Shown here: positions 13,964 through 24,810 of the stretch, piece after piece | Position numbering within the stretch: the stretch's first letter is position 1 | Layout of the letters: each line of letters begins with the position of its first letter | Source of the DNA: Clonostachys chloroleuca | Taxonomy: Eukaryota; Ascomycota; Sordariomycetes; Hypocreales; Bionectriaceae | DNA: 64,000 nucleotides | Direction: 5' to 3' | Assembly (NCBI GenBank): GCA_037952775.1 | Contig: JBANAY010000003.1 | Location: forward strand, 30,318,001 to 30,382,000 | Program-made: the position numbers and the translations under genes | The notes under the pieces: model-generated | Database searches by the model: none | The model's input: only the letters and a program-made list of their open reading frames with translations | What the model was told of the DNA's origin: nothing

Positions 13964-14732
13964 TTTTGAAAGGTCAAGGTCTCTAGTATAGGGTAGACTA
14001 GCTGTAGGGTAAGCTAGGTCTAGGGTAGATAAAGCCTATAGGGTAGGCTCCGAAATACTAGAGAAGGATCGTTCGAAAAAACATAGTAGAAGGTACGGGC
14101 TCTATAAGAGAAAATAAAGCTCTATCAGCTACAGGGTAGCTAAGAAAGATAGACTGTAGGGTAGATAAAAGAGTATATTGGTAACTTATAGAATCTCTAT
14201 CTAGCAGGGAGGAAGCCCTGTACTTATAGGTATTTCCAGGCTGTAAGAGCCCTGAAGATAATATATTGCCTTCTGTAATACAGGCTTATAACCGCTATAA
14301 GGTTCTCGTACAGAGGGATATGAGACCGCTAATGCAGATGTTACAGCGGATACGAAGTCCGCTAATACAGCTGCTATAGTGGTTACGAGGTTCACTAAAC
14401 TAAGTACTAAGGTTCTCGTACAGCGGACACGAGGTCCGCTAATGCAAGCGCTGCAGCGGATACGAAGTCCGCTAATGCAGCTGCTTCAGCGCAATACGGG
14501 ATCGCTAGCACGGACGCCACAGCGGCCGTTACAGCGGTTGTAACCGCTAACACAATTGCCCCAACAGGCAGCCACAGTAGGTTAGGCCAGTAGCTTCAGA
14601 GGGCTTCCAGCTTTGGAGAGCCCTAAGTTAGTTATTTCATTCCCCCTTACCCTATACTAATTATATATTATTTGATCAATTAATATAGGGTAATCTTGAT
14701 CTACCCTATAGTCTATAGAGTAAATCTTAATA
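13964..14732 (-). repeat. Solo LTR of copia element family C
   Basis: This 769-bp block is the reverse complement of the copia 5' LTR at 59,803-60,571, which has exactly the same length. It is flanked by TAAAC on both sides (13,959-13,963 and 14,733-14,737), and A3 shows the uninterrupted target in its integrase gene (near 26,490). It is therefore a solo LTR left by LTR-LTR recombination. The interior is CpG-containing and barely mutated, with repeated GCGGA(T/C)ACGA(A/G)GTCCGC palindromic units (14,340-14,480) and TAGGGTA repeats (13,985-14,060). A 64-codon minus-strand frame inside it (14,201-14,395) is a by-product of these repeats. Confidence 0.9.
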
Positions 14733-14737
14733 TAAAC

Positions 14738-15800
14738 TAGTTTTAGTATTAGAATAACTATAGTAATTAATATCTTTTAACTATATTATTAAGCTATTAT
14801 TATTAATAGAACCTATAATAAGAGTATAATATAATAGTATCTTAGTTATTATTAATAGACTTATAAAGTATAAGTATTTTATTCTATATAAAGAAGTAAG
14901 TTCTATAGAAGACTTTATATATTAATTTCTATAATATATAATTAGTTACTATAGATTACCTAAAGAAATAATTTCAGATAGAGATATAACTTTTATTTCT
15001 AAGTTCTAATAATTACTTATAGTATAAATAGATATTAAATATAAACTATTAATAGCTTACTACCTTTAGAGTAATAAATAAATAGAATAATTAAACTAAA
15101 TATTAGAATAATACTTATAAGTATATATTAATTATAAATAAGATAATTAGATATAACTATTACCTATAGTATAGATTATATATAATAGTTTAGTATAAGA
15201 ATCTATCTAGCTTATATCTATATATATAAACTATAGTTATAAACTAGAATTCTAAAATTAATAAATACTTAAAGAACTAGATATATCTACTACTATACTT
15301 ATAAAAGAAATATTATACTTATTATATATAGAAATAAAAATAGAATTAGAATTTATCTAAGAAAGAATAAAAAAATACTATAATAAAATAAAATTAAAGG
15401 GATGAATCTTAAAGGAGGGAGATAAAGTTTATCTACTTTATAAAAATATTATAATAATATAGCTAAATAATAAATTAGATTATAAAAAACTTAGACTATT
15501 TAAAATTAAGAATAAAAAATCAGATACTAACTATAAACTATTACTACTAGATATAATATATATCTACTTAGTTTTTTATATCTTATTATTTAAAAAAGTA
15601 TTAGAAAATACTCTAGATTAAGACTATTTAATTAAAATCTATAAAGAAGAATATAAACTAGAAAAAATACTAAAAAAAAAAGTTAGGAATAGATAAATAT
15701 TCTACTTTATTAAATAGAAAGAATATACTAATAATAATAATATTTAGAAACTTACTAAGTATCTAAAGAACTATTAGAAGTTTATCTAATAGTATTACTA
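14738..15800 (+). pseudogene. Degenerate integrase core and chromodomain of A2
   Basis: The plus strand, read through RIP stops, gives an integrase core: a D-containing strand followed by a VDRLTKY-like block near 14,850-14,880, and an ISDRDTTF-like block near 14,965-14,995 with the second catalytic Asp. A Tf1-type C-terminal region follows, then a chromodomain remnant near 15,700-15,790 (FIK.KEYTNNNNI, where chromodomains have WKGY..ENTWEP). The chromodomain places family A among the chromoviruses, which target heterochromatin. The first part of the integrase lies before the solo LTR. Confidence 0.8.
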
Positions 15801-16420
15801 AGCTTAGAAATATCTATCCTAATAAACTAAAAAGGAAATAGTTCTATACTCTCTTAAAGAAATACCGGATTAATCTTAATCTCTAAAAATACAGACTTAG
15901 AAGAAAGAGTAACTACTAAAGAAAAAGCTATCTTATAAACTACTTCTTCTACCTCCTCTTATTCTACTTACTCTAACTCTTTAATACTATTAATACTATA
16001 AGATACTACTTATATTATCTTATTAAGCTATATTTTCTTTTATTTATATAAATACTATACCTTAGTACTTATATACTCTAATTCCTCCTCTACTATATCT
16101 AGCTCCTCTTTAGCCTATTAATAATAGATCCTAATATAATAGATTTACTATATAGATAGCTCTTAAATATTATAGTATAATTAACTATATAATATATATT
16201 CTATATAATAAGAAGAATCTAAAGGAAATACCTAATAAGAATACTTATTTTAACTCTTATAGTAAGAATATACTAGTATAATAGAAGGATTATTTAGAAT
16301 AGTAAAAAGAAAAGTATTCCTATAAACTATAGATAACTTAGTTTTTAATATTTTTATTTTAAAAATATAACTAGATAATATAGTATTAGTATAAATAATA
16401 AAGGAAGGAAGTTAGATAAT
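15708..16420 (-). pseudogene. Antisense coiled-coil ORF relic of A2
   Basis: On the strand opposite to pol, between the chromodomain and the polypurine tract, a reading frame aligns without frameshift to the antisense frame at 24,811-25,509 in A3. Shared blocks include a Glu-rich stretch (..EELDIVEEEL..) near 16,050 and the YSINSI..LE block near 15,955. The stops are TAA or TAG. The copy is more RIP-degraded than that of A3. The identity of the protein is discussed under the A3 copy. Confidence 0.45.
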
Positions 16421-16464
16421 ATACTAACTAGACTGCTAAATATAATCTTAAGGATAAAACTAAT

Positions 16465-16473
16465 AGGAGGGGG
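16465..16473 (+). other. Polypurine tract of A2
   Basis: AGGAGGGGG lies directly before the 3' LTR start at 16,479 and matches the polypurine tracts next to the LTRs of A3 (24,750-24,766, reverse) and A4 (52,828-52,843, reverse). It is the expected plus-strand primer site. Confidence 0.8.
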
Positions 16474-16478
16474 TATTA

Positions 16479-16503
16479 TATTATAAATAACCCCTATACT
16501 ACC
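16479..16503 (+). repeat. 3' LTR of A2, first part
   Basis: These 25 bp match the start of the A2 5' LTR. The LTR is then interrupted by element B and resumes after the duplicated target CTACC at 23,789. Confidence 0.85.
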
Positions 16504-16716
16504 TGTCAGTACTGGGTAGTATTACAAGGAGAGTATCAAGGTGAAGCCCGATAGATAGCTATAGACACGACTAAGGGTCACCTGAGAGGAGCACTTAGGT
16601 TGCTATTGATAGATTTATTAATTCCTAACCTTCGAAAGGGAAGCTTATAATCTGAACCAGTATTAAATAATAAGCCCTCCTGCGGGTATATGTAACCTGT
16701 TAGGTAACTACTGACA
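16504..16716 (-). repeat. 3' LTR of element B (left copy)
   Basis: 213 bp, with termini TGTCAG and CTGACA. It differs from the right copy by transitions only, as far as I can align them by eye, and is the less mutated copy. Confidence 0.92.
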
Positions 16717-16730
16717 GAATACCTCCCCTT
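16717..16730 (-). other. Polypurine tract of element B
   Basis: On the minus strand the sequence reads AAGGGGAGGTATTC directly before the left (3') LTR, the expected position for plus-strand priming. It confirms the minus orientation of B. Confidence 0.75.
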
Positions 16731-18899
16731 CGAGGGTTATCCTCGACCCTTGCGACCTACAGGCTAATCTCTTGCTTCGGGGCGCTATCCTATATTAATT
16801 CACTGTTATTATTCTAACTAGCAGGTTCATACAGCTGGGTTGCTTATAATAAGCAATTAGCATGTATATATAGTTAGTTCCTATTATCGTAGGCTGCTTT
16901 TGTATTATATAATTAAGGGCCTTATTATTAAATAGGGCGGCTGTACTTATAATATAACTATAGATACCTTTAATTAACTATCTTACCTCCTAACTATTTA
17001 TTTTCTCTTATGAATTAACTGCTTATATAATATTATATAGTACTGCTATATTAAATACCCCTGAGGTTATTATTATAGTATATAGATAGTCTATAGGTAT
17101 TTTAGTATATTATTTACTTATTCCTAAATACTAGGTAAAGCTATTATAAGGGTATTAAATAGAGGTTCAGAACCTACTTAAGGTATATATTTCCCTGGCT
17201 TTAAAGTGATTTCTTACTCCTTATATTATTATCTTCTTCTTCTTCCTATATATAAATATCTTCTTCTTAGTTTATATTATAATCTAGCAGCTAATATATA
17301 TATAGCCTTCCCTTAGTAGTAATAATATTAATAACTATAACTATAGTAGTAGTAATATTATTATATAAGTATTCTATTTCCTATAACTTATTACCTATTA
17401 TAAACCTCCTGCTAATAAGCTATAGGTCTGAGCTAACCCCCTGCTCTACTACTAAGCAGGAGATTTAAACTACTAGTAGTAAGCCTAAGGGTAATAGTAT
17501 CCCCTTTTTTCTTACTCTATAAGTATAATATTCCTAGCTGGTCCTAAGCTACTAGATTACTACTAATAAGTTATTCCTAGTTATAAGTATAACTGCTAGT
17601 ATTATTATAATACCTAAGTTATCTAGAAGAGTAGTCCTCTCCTAACCTACTATTAGGAACTATATAAATTTTACCTATTCCCTCCTACTACCCTCTTACT
17701 ACCTAGTAGCTAATATATTATAGCTAGTTCTAATAAGTATATCTGCTATACAGATATTAATAAGGGGTATATTATACTTACAGGTACTATATAGTATTAT
17801 ACTGCTTTTCTAAACTATTTCTTTCTATAGGGAGAAATTACTATATATCTCCTGCTTATTAGTTACTTAGCTCCAGCTAATTTATTATAGGGGAGTATCT
17901 TTACTAGTATTTAAATCTCTACTTATTATTACCTTAAAGTAATAAAGATTAAATTGGGTATTACCCTTAAGCAGTAGTAGTAGCTATTTACTACTATCTT
18001 ACAGGAGGTAAGCAGTACTTACTAGTACTAGTAGGACTAGGTCCTCTTAGACCAGATACTTACCCTTTATACTACTACTATAGTATAGATTATCTCCGCT
18101 ATAAGTTTTATCCTTCCTACTTCCCTTATACTACCCTCCTACTAACCTCCTGCTAGTATACTATTATTAGTAATAAAAAGATAGTAGATAATCTGCTTTT
18201 ACGGATAGTACCTGATAAGATATCTAACTTCGAACTCCTTACTAAGGAGTCTCTCTCTGGCTATAATATCTATAAGTAGATAGGAAGTAGCTAGATTATA
18301 GGAGGTAGTTAGTACTACTTATTAGCTACCTTTTTAATTTTTCTTTTATTTAACTGAAGGTTTATTCTGATCCTAATAGAGTAGCTCTCTAGCTAGCTAG
18401 TAGCTACTCTCTTATATATTAGTAGCCTTTTAGTCTTTTTTCTTAATTTTATTCTGCTATTTTATTATTATATAGCTGTAATACCCTGCCTTCTCTTCTC
18501 TCCTTCTATAATACTTATACCTTTTTACTCTATAACCCCTTTTTTACTCTCCCCTTATCAGAGACTTACTAGTTATAAGTATCTTATATCTCTTTATCTA
18601 TAAATATACTTCAGCTAATATAAGAGTTTTCTGAATAATTATAGCTCTTCTACTTAATTAAATAGAGCCTCTTCTATTTACTATACTTATAACCCAGGAT
18701 TCTCTTAATCTTAAAAGTTTATTCTATATCCTAAGGGTAATTCTCTAGCTCTTTAGATATTCTACTCCTACTTATATATAGTTCTAAGTTTTCTATATAG
18801 AAGATATTATATACTTTAACTAATAATAGTAGTTTTAATTTAAATACTATATTATTATTTCTAATTATCTTAATAATCTTATAGGGTCCTATATATCTC

Positions 18900-21500
18900 T
18901 CTACTAGCTTCCTACTGGGTTATCTGAGATTTATATATTTAGTTAATATTAGTATAAATTAGCCTAATTTAAATAAGTATTATAATCTTTTCTTATTATA
19001 CTACCTCTTATAGTTATTTATACTAGAGGTAAGTACTTAGATTATATTTTCTCTTATAGCTCTTAGTTCTTATACCCTTTCTATACCTAAGGGGCTTTTA
19101 TTAACCCCTGAGTCTATTATTACTACCCCTAGGTAATTTAGTTTAAATCTGTATAATAAATAAGCAGGAGACTTACCTGTACTATAGTAGGGAGAGGTAT
19201 TATATATAAACTGTACTATTCTAAGCTTTTATACCTAGTTACCTTAGTCTTTAGTATAAAATACTCTTAAGTAATATTATAATTCTTAGTTTATTCTCTT
19301 AGTTTAACTATCTGTTTAAGGGTAGAATATAGTACTAAGGCGCCTTTAGTATATAAGTAGATAACAGAAAGATTATTAGTAGTCTCCTGTAAAAACTACT
19401 GCTCTATCTAAGACTATTCTGTTCAGGATTCTATATAGTATAAAAACTTTATTAATCAGGATTCTTACTAATACCTTGCTACTAAATACCTTACAGGTTA
19501 TAATAAATAATAAGTACTTTATAAATTAGTCTATAATAATAAGTATTATATTATATAGTTTGCTTCCTAGCTCTAGTATAAGTAGAAGGTCTGTAATAAA
19601 GTCTATTAATACTTCTAACTATAGGTATATTACTTATAGGAGTAGTACTAGGAACCTATAGGGCTTATATCTTCTTATATTAATATATTAGTAAATTAGG
19701 TATAATTTTATATAGTATTTAATATCCCTCTTTATATCTAGCTAAAAGTAAAATTTAGCTATTCTTTATATTATTCTGTTTACTCCCTGGTAACCTGCTG
19801 TAGGTATATTATAATATAGTAAGAGGAGTTCAGTTCTTATACTTAGTAGTATAAATATATATTTTTTAATACTTTTTCCCCCTAGTAGTATAGTAACTTT
19901 TTATTATTAACTAGCTATTTATAAGACTTATACCTATTAGTAGTATTAGAGGTATTCTTAGCCTCTACTCTCTTTTTTACTATAAAGGTATTCTTTTACT
20001 ATACTTCTAAAAGTATTTTAGTTAGGGTTCTTTCTTCTACTTATAATATTATAGCTATACTTTAGTAATCTCCCTACTGATTCTTAATAGTTCTCTGAGT
20101 TATAAGCTGAAGGTAGGTAAATACCTTACTAGTAACTCCCTCCCTCCTAGTAAGTAGGACTTTTATAACTAGGTATAATCTAATTAATCTATAAGTATAC
20201 TAGTTAAGGTCTAATAACTTATTAGGTACCCTAATCTATAAGTCTCCCTTAAGTATTTTACCTGCTCTTTCCTTATATAAGAAGTACTAGAGGAAAGTAT
20301 CTAGATAACTCCTTTATACTTCCTCCTTTACTTAGAGATCTACTAAGTCAGACTTCCTTAAAAGCCTATTTACTAGGTTTAATTTACCTAGTCTGTACTT
20401 AATTATAAAGTTATATAGAGCTAGCTTATCTAGTACTATTATTTATTTAGCTAATAGTATCTTCTTACCTGCTAGATAGCTGTAATTTAAGTAGTCTGTA
20501 ATAACTATAACTAGATCAGCTGTATATACTAGGTAGTACCTCTATATATAGAAAGCCTCTACTATTATAAGTATCTCTATATTAGGGATAGGATATCTAA
20601 GTTAGGGCCTACTTAGCTTCTTCGAGAGGTATATAACTAGGTACTATTTACCTTATATAAGCTGTATAAGTACTGCTCCTATTATAAAATCTGATATATT
20701 AGTCTTAATCCTTATATATACCTCCAGGTTAAAGTATATTAGAATTAGCTAGTCTATAAACCTATCCTTTAGCTCTTAGAAAGCTGCTTGTTTAATATTA
20801 TTAAGTAATAGGTATCCCTTATATTTACCTTGTATTAGGTTAGTTAATAGTATTATAATTTTACTATAGTTTTTTATAAAATACCTATAAAATCCTATAA
20901 AGCCTAGGAAGGTCTATATATCCTTTATACTATAAGACTCTAGCTAATCTTATACTGCTTAGATATATTCCTCCTCTATTTATATTCCTTCGGGCCCTAT
21001 AATAAACCTAAGGAAGGATACTTTATTAACTATAAATTTATATTTTTACAGATTAGTATATAGGTCTATATCCTATAGCTTCTGCAGGATAGTCTTTATA
21101 TATTATATATATAAAGTAATATTACTACTATAGATTAGAATATTATCTAAGTAGATAATATAGATAGAGTCTATCTCGGACTATAATATATTATTAATAT
21201 ACTCTTAGAAGGTTACTAGTATATTAGTTAGACCGAAGGGTATAATAAGGTATTCAAAGTAGCTATATCTATATCTAAATACTGTTTTCTACTTATCTCC
21301 CTTACTAATATATAGCCTTTAATATATATCTTTTATATCTAGTTTTATAAAGATCTTAGCACTATATAGCCAGTTAAGGATCTTATAGATTAGGGGTAAT
21401 AGGGTATAGTTCTTATATATTATCTTATTTAAACTATAATAGTTAATATAGAGTTACAGTTTAGAAGAGCTTTTCTTAGGTATAAATAGTATAGAGGTAC
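18900..21500 (-). pseudogene. Degenerate pol (RT-RNase H-integrase) of element B
   Basis: Minus-strand translation through RIP stops gives a Gypsy reverse transcriptase (YEYLIIPFGLTN block near 21,215-21,255; catalytic box YLDN near 21,145-21,165). RNase H follows with a YPIPNIEILIIVEAF block near 20,560-20,610. The integrase has an HHCC-like region and a core with IDFITDLPPILELG-like and TKY-like blocks near 19,480-19,640. The order RT, RNase H, integrase is that of Metaviridae. Several stretches of 40 codons or more remain open, so B is less decayed than the A elements. Confidence 0.85.
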
Positions 21501-21899
21501 CTGCCGGGCTAGTTAATCTCCTTATCTATCTGTTCTTAAGGGCCTCTTTAATATATAACTTAAGAACCTCTAGCTCCCTGGTTACTAGAGGATAGATAGG
21601 CCCCTATAGTAGTACTTAGCTATCTTCTAGTTTAATTATATATATTTATCCTTCTAAGGGTAATTATTAAACTGCTTTCTTTTCTAAGAAGATATCTATA
21701 AAGTCTGTATATTTATTAAGTAGCTACTTTATATTCTCCTTATACCTATTAAGTATAGGAGTACTACTTAGAGGGTTTACTAAGATTATTATAATATATA
21801 TATTCTTAATTATCTACCTAAGCTGCTTAGACTAAGTAACTAGCTTAATAGAGGCTTACTCCAGAGGGTAATACTATTTATTAAATACCTAGGATATCT

Positions 21900-23350
21900 G
21901 AGGATTAATATTAATAAACTAGAGTTTTCTAATAATTATATCCTTCTTAATATCTGCTACTATAAACTTAAAGAGTATCTACTTTATAACTCCCTAGTTA
22001 TCTGTAATTTCTATTAAATAAGGCTTTATCCCTAAGGTCTTAATATATTATCTATTAAATATAGTCCCTAGGGTTATTCTGAGCAGTAGTTTAGCCCCTT
22101 TCCTTATAAACTAGCTTAAGAGGATATTAATATCTGCTTATAGATTAAATAGTATAGTTACCTTTTCCTAGTATCTCTCTTATCTAAGCTATACTACTCT
22201 CCTTATTCTTAAGTTAATATAGCTCGTCCTATTCTATTATATTTTATAGATATATAGAATAGTATCTAGCTCAGAGCCCCTAATCTACTTAGTATATATC
22301 TCAGTTATATACCAGTTACTTTAGTACTCTATATAATTAGGGGCCTTATAGTAATCTCTTATATAGCCTGGTTTACTATATTTCTAGTATTTCTATCTGT
22401 AGTTAGCTCTATTTAAACCCCTTCTCTATAGTATTCTTATATCTACAGTCAGATAGGTCTCTTATAAAGTAGTTATATTATAATATCTTAGATAAGAGTA
22501 AGATTAGGCTATACCGCTAGTCTTAGAGATCTCTATAAGTATTTCTATAATAACTCCTTGGTTAAAAAGCTCCTTCTAGTTACTAGGTACCCCTTTGCTT
22601 AATACCTGCTTACGGAAGTTAATAGGTAAGGTCTCTAGAAAGAGGGCTACTTAGAATATCTTAGGGAGCTCCTCTAGTATTTCGCTAAGCGTAGATTTAT
22701 AGTAGTTAGTATATAATCTAAACTTCTAGCCTGCTATAAGCCTTATATATAGTAGTTTCTATATAGTTTTAATTATATATATAGAGCTATTACTAATTCC
22801 CTTCTCTAACTACTTCTAATATATCTTCTAGGAAATAGTAGTAATAGAGTACTTCTATAGATAGTATTACTATTATACCTCTATTATACCTTATAAGTAA
22901 GTACTAGTATATACTACCTTTTAAGTATTAGTATTAAAGTTCTCTTAGAGGAAGACTACTTAGAGGTATACTAGATAGACCTGAAGCTCTACCTAGCTCT
23001 TACTATAGTATATAGGGGCTATTATCTGGACCTTAGCCTATAGATCTCCTTTAGTTTACTTATATCTCTCTACAGGCTTATTATTATCCTTATAAATAGT
23101 CCTGGATTACCTCCTCCTAGGGGTATCCTTCTCTATCCCTTAAACCTTCTCCCTTAGGCTATAAACCTCCTGTAGGAGTAGGTAGATACTATTACTTTCC
23201 TCCTATAAGCTGGTATTCCTAGCTATTAACCCAGATTAGGTGAATGAGTTAACCGGGGTAGGTTAGTTAATAAGCTCGATAAGGTCCTATTGTTAGCAGG
23301 CAGTTGCCCCTTGGAGTTCGGCAGCAGCTTATAGCTATACTTCTCTTGCT
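21900..23350 (-). pseudogene. Degenerate gag of element B
   Basis: The minus-strand region upstream of the B reverse transcriptase sits where gag is expected, next to the 5' LTR. Near 22,375-22,425 a RIP-altered CCHC zinc knuckle can be read: Tyr codons TAC/TAT stand where Cys or His codons TGC/TGT/CAT would be, followed by GKPG and IRD. The part from 23,200 to 23,460 keeps a high GC content and reads Gln/Glu/Ala-rich on the minus strand, like the N-termini of fungal Gypsy gag proteins. There are several in-frame stops. Confidence 0.6.
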
Positions 23351-23559
23351 TACTGGATATAACCTCAGAGCTTATCGAGTGCTGTACTGTTTTATAAGTC
23401 TCGAAGCTCTCTTATGAGCTGTTAGGCCTCTTCTTCTTATTCTTTTATTAGTAAAGTCAATATATACAGATTATCTGTTAACTCGCTAGGGGTATATAGG
23501 TAATCAGCAGTTAGATCTATAGTATATTCCCTTAATAGTCTCTAACCCTAAATAGGAAG

Positions 23560-23570
23560 AGGAATTAATA
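23560..23570 (-). other. Self-priming primer-binding site of element B
   Basis: The 11 bases directly inside the 5' LTR (AGGAATTAATA on the plus strand) form a perfect inverted repeat with 23,683-23,693 inside that LTR. In the element's own orientation the LTR holds AGGAATTAATA and the internal region starts with its complement. This is the Tf1-type arrangement in which the 5' end of the RNA folds back to prime minus-strand DNA. Confidence 0.75.
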
Positions 23571-23783
23571 TATTAGTACTGGGTAGTATTATAAGGAGAG
23601 TATTAAGGTGAAGCCCGATAGATAGCTATAGATATAACTAAGGGTTATCTAAAAGGAGTACTTAGGTCGCTGTTAATAGATTTATTAATTCCTAACCTTC
23701 GAAAGGGAAGCTTATAATCTGAACTAGTATTAAATAATAAGCCCTCCTGCGGGTATATATAACCTGTCAGGTAACCACTGATA
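23571..23783 (-). repeat. 5' LTR of element B (right copy)
   Basis: 213 bp, same length as the left copy, with RIP-altered ends TATTAG and CTGATA. It is followed by the CTACC duplication and then by the remainder of the A2 3' LTR. Confidence 0.92.
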
Positions 23784-23788
23784 CTACC

Positions 23789-24120
23789 TAATAGGATTAT
23801 CCTTAGTTATTATATATAATTATATATAATTAAATAATATAATTAATATTCTATATATTAACTATAATACTAGTTAATTACTAGCAATATATTCTATATT
23901 ATATATATTTATTTTACTAGATAGAATACTCTTTCAGACAGTTATTAATAATATTATCTATATATCTATTATTACTAGCTCTACAATACTTGTATATTAA
24001 CAGTAACTCATATCGTACAGCCTAAGACAACCTGATCGTGCTACTCAGAATAATACTCTGATTAGTTCAACCCCCGACCTACCCTAGACCCCGTCCAGTG
24101 TAAGTCATCCAACTGTCACA
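23789..24120 (+). repeat. 3' LTR of A2, second part
   Basis: Continues the A2 3' LTR after element B and ends with AACTGTCACA. The last 120 bp are nearly free of RIP (CCCCCGACC, CCGTCCAGTG), unlike the first half. Confidence 0.87.
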
Positions 24121-24385
24121 GAGCCGTAATAAATACCTGAGATTGCTCCCTTACGCGTATACTGTACTAGAACAGAATACGGATAGTAAGAAAGATAAAA
24201 GGATTATAAGGGCTAAACTCTTATATTCTATAAGAGGGTATTTTATTTATTAAGGGTAATAGAATATAGCAGAGTACTATCAGATTGAGGCTGTAAAGAT
24301 ATTTAGAGAAGAAGAAGGTGAAGGGTATACTAGTATCGGGAATCTTGTATTAGTATATAGGAAATAGGGCCGGTAGGAGGAGGCA
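24121..24385 (+). pseudogene. NLR gene fragment: start of TPR domain
   Basis: From the first base after the A2 LTR, one plus frame (phase 24,122) reads as the spacer and first repeat of a kinesin-light-chain-like TPR array: a LLPYAYTVLEQN block (fungal NLRs have LLPHA..VL here), then AEYYQIEAVKIFREEEGEG, then TSIGNLVLVYRK and EEA. This is the region after NB-ARC in many fungal STAND/NLR proteins. In-frame TAA/TAG codons stand where Gln or Trp is expected. The reading frame continues exactly into 31,818 if element A3 and one copy of its AGGCA duplication are removed. The NACHT/NB-ARC and effector domains are not found upstream; the gene was cut at 24,120 by A2. Confidence 0.8.
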
Positions 24386-24749
24386 TATAACGGTTGGATA
24401 ACTTACACTGGACGGGGGTCTAGGGTAGGTCCAGGTTAAACTAATCAGAGTATTGTTCTGAGTAGTATGATCAGGTTATCTTAGGCTGTATAATACGAGT
24501 TACTATTAATATATGAGTATTATAGAGCTAGTAATAATAGATATATAGATAATATTATTAATAACTGTCTGAAAGAGTATTCTATCTAGTAAAATAAATA
24601 TATATATATACTAGGGGATTATTAAGGCTTAATAATAATCCTAAGTTAAGGATTATAAGGATTATTATAAGATCCGAATAATCTAGGTATAATTAGAGAG
24701 AAAAAGTAGGGTCTATATATAACAGTATATACTAGTTAAATTTATAATA
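24386..24749 (-). repeat. 3' LTR of A3 (left copy, RIP-altered)
   Basis: 364 bp, the same length as the right LTR. It differs from it almost only by C-to-T and G-to-A changes on the plus strand, including loss of most CpG and TpG/CpA sites in its central and right parts. Confidence 0.93.
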
Positions 24750-24766
24750 TAATATCCCCTCTCTAT
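24750..24766 (-). other. Polypurine tract of A3
   Basis: On the minus strand the bases before the 3' LTR read ATAGAGAGGGGATATTA, a purine-rich tract matching those of A2 and A4. Confidence 0.78.
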
Positions 24767-24810
24767 TAGTTATATCCTTAAGACCAGATTCAGCAGCCTA
24801 GTTAGTAGGT

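Larger units (their letters stand above)
16504..23783 (-). mobile_element. Complete Gypsy element B inserted in the A2 3' LTR
   Basis: A 7,280-bp element with two 213-bp LTRs beginning TGTCAG and ending CTGACA (RIP-altered in the right copy), flanked by the 5-bp duplication CTACC (16,499-16,503 and 23,784-23,788). The minus strand encodes gag, reverse transcriptase, RNase H and integrase, so the right LTR is the 5' LTR. An 11-nt self-priming site lies at 23,560-23,570 and a polypurine tract at 16,717-16,730. RIP is moderate: TAA/TAG stops are frequent but many CpG sites remain, so it is younger than A2. About 1.5 kb between the left LTR and the integrase (16,731-18,300) has no domain I recognise. 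Confidence 0.93.
8031..24120 (+). mobile_element. Gypsy chromovirus A2 carrying three later insertions
   Basis: A full-length family A element on the plus strand when the nested insertions (12,105-12,669; 13,964-14,732; 16,504-23,783) are removed. It has a 5' LTR (8,031-8,427), a self-priming site at 8,428-8,438, gag (about 8,500-9,600), protease/reverse transcriptase split by the SINE-like insert (about 11,100-12,900), RNase H (about 13,200-13,500), integrase split by the solo LTR (about 13,800-15,200), a chromodomain (about 15,700-15,790), a polypurine tract (16,465-16,473) and a 3' LTR interrupted by element B. The outer flanks TAAGG (8,026-8,030) and GAGCC (24,121-24,125) do not match, so the target duplication is lost or the element is recombinant. 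The downstream flank is the TPR part of an NLR gene. Confidence 0.85.

Noticed and set aside
13985..14060. TAGGGTA repeats as an interstitial telomere
   Set aside because: The motif is irregularly spaced and part of the copia LTR; it is present in the same places in the second LTR copy.
14201..14395. 64-codon minus-strand frame
   Set aside because: Lies wholly inside the solo copia LTR and results from its palindromic repeats.
13964..14732. Non-autonomous DNA transposon or MITE
   Set aside because: First impression from subterminal TAGGGTA motifs; the exact 769-bp match to the LTR in front of a copia primer site and gag, with a 5-bp duplication, identifies it as an LTR.
8026..24125. Target site duplication around A2
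   Set aside because: The flanks TAAGG and GAGCC differ in ways that transitions cannot explain.
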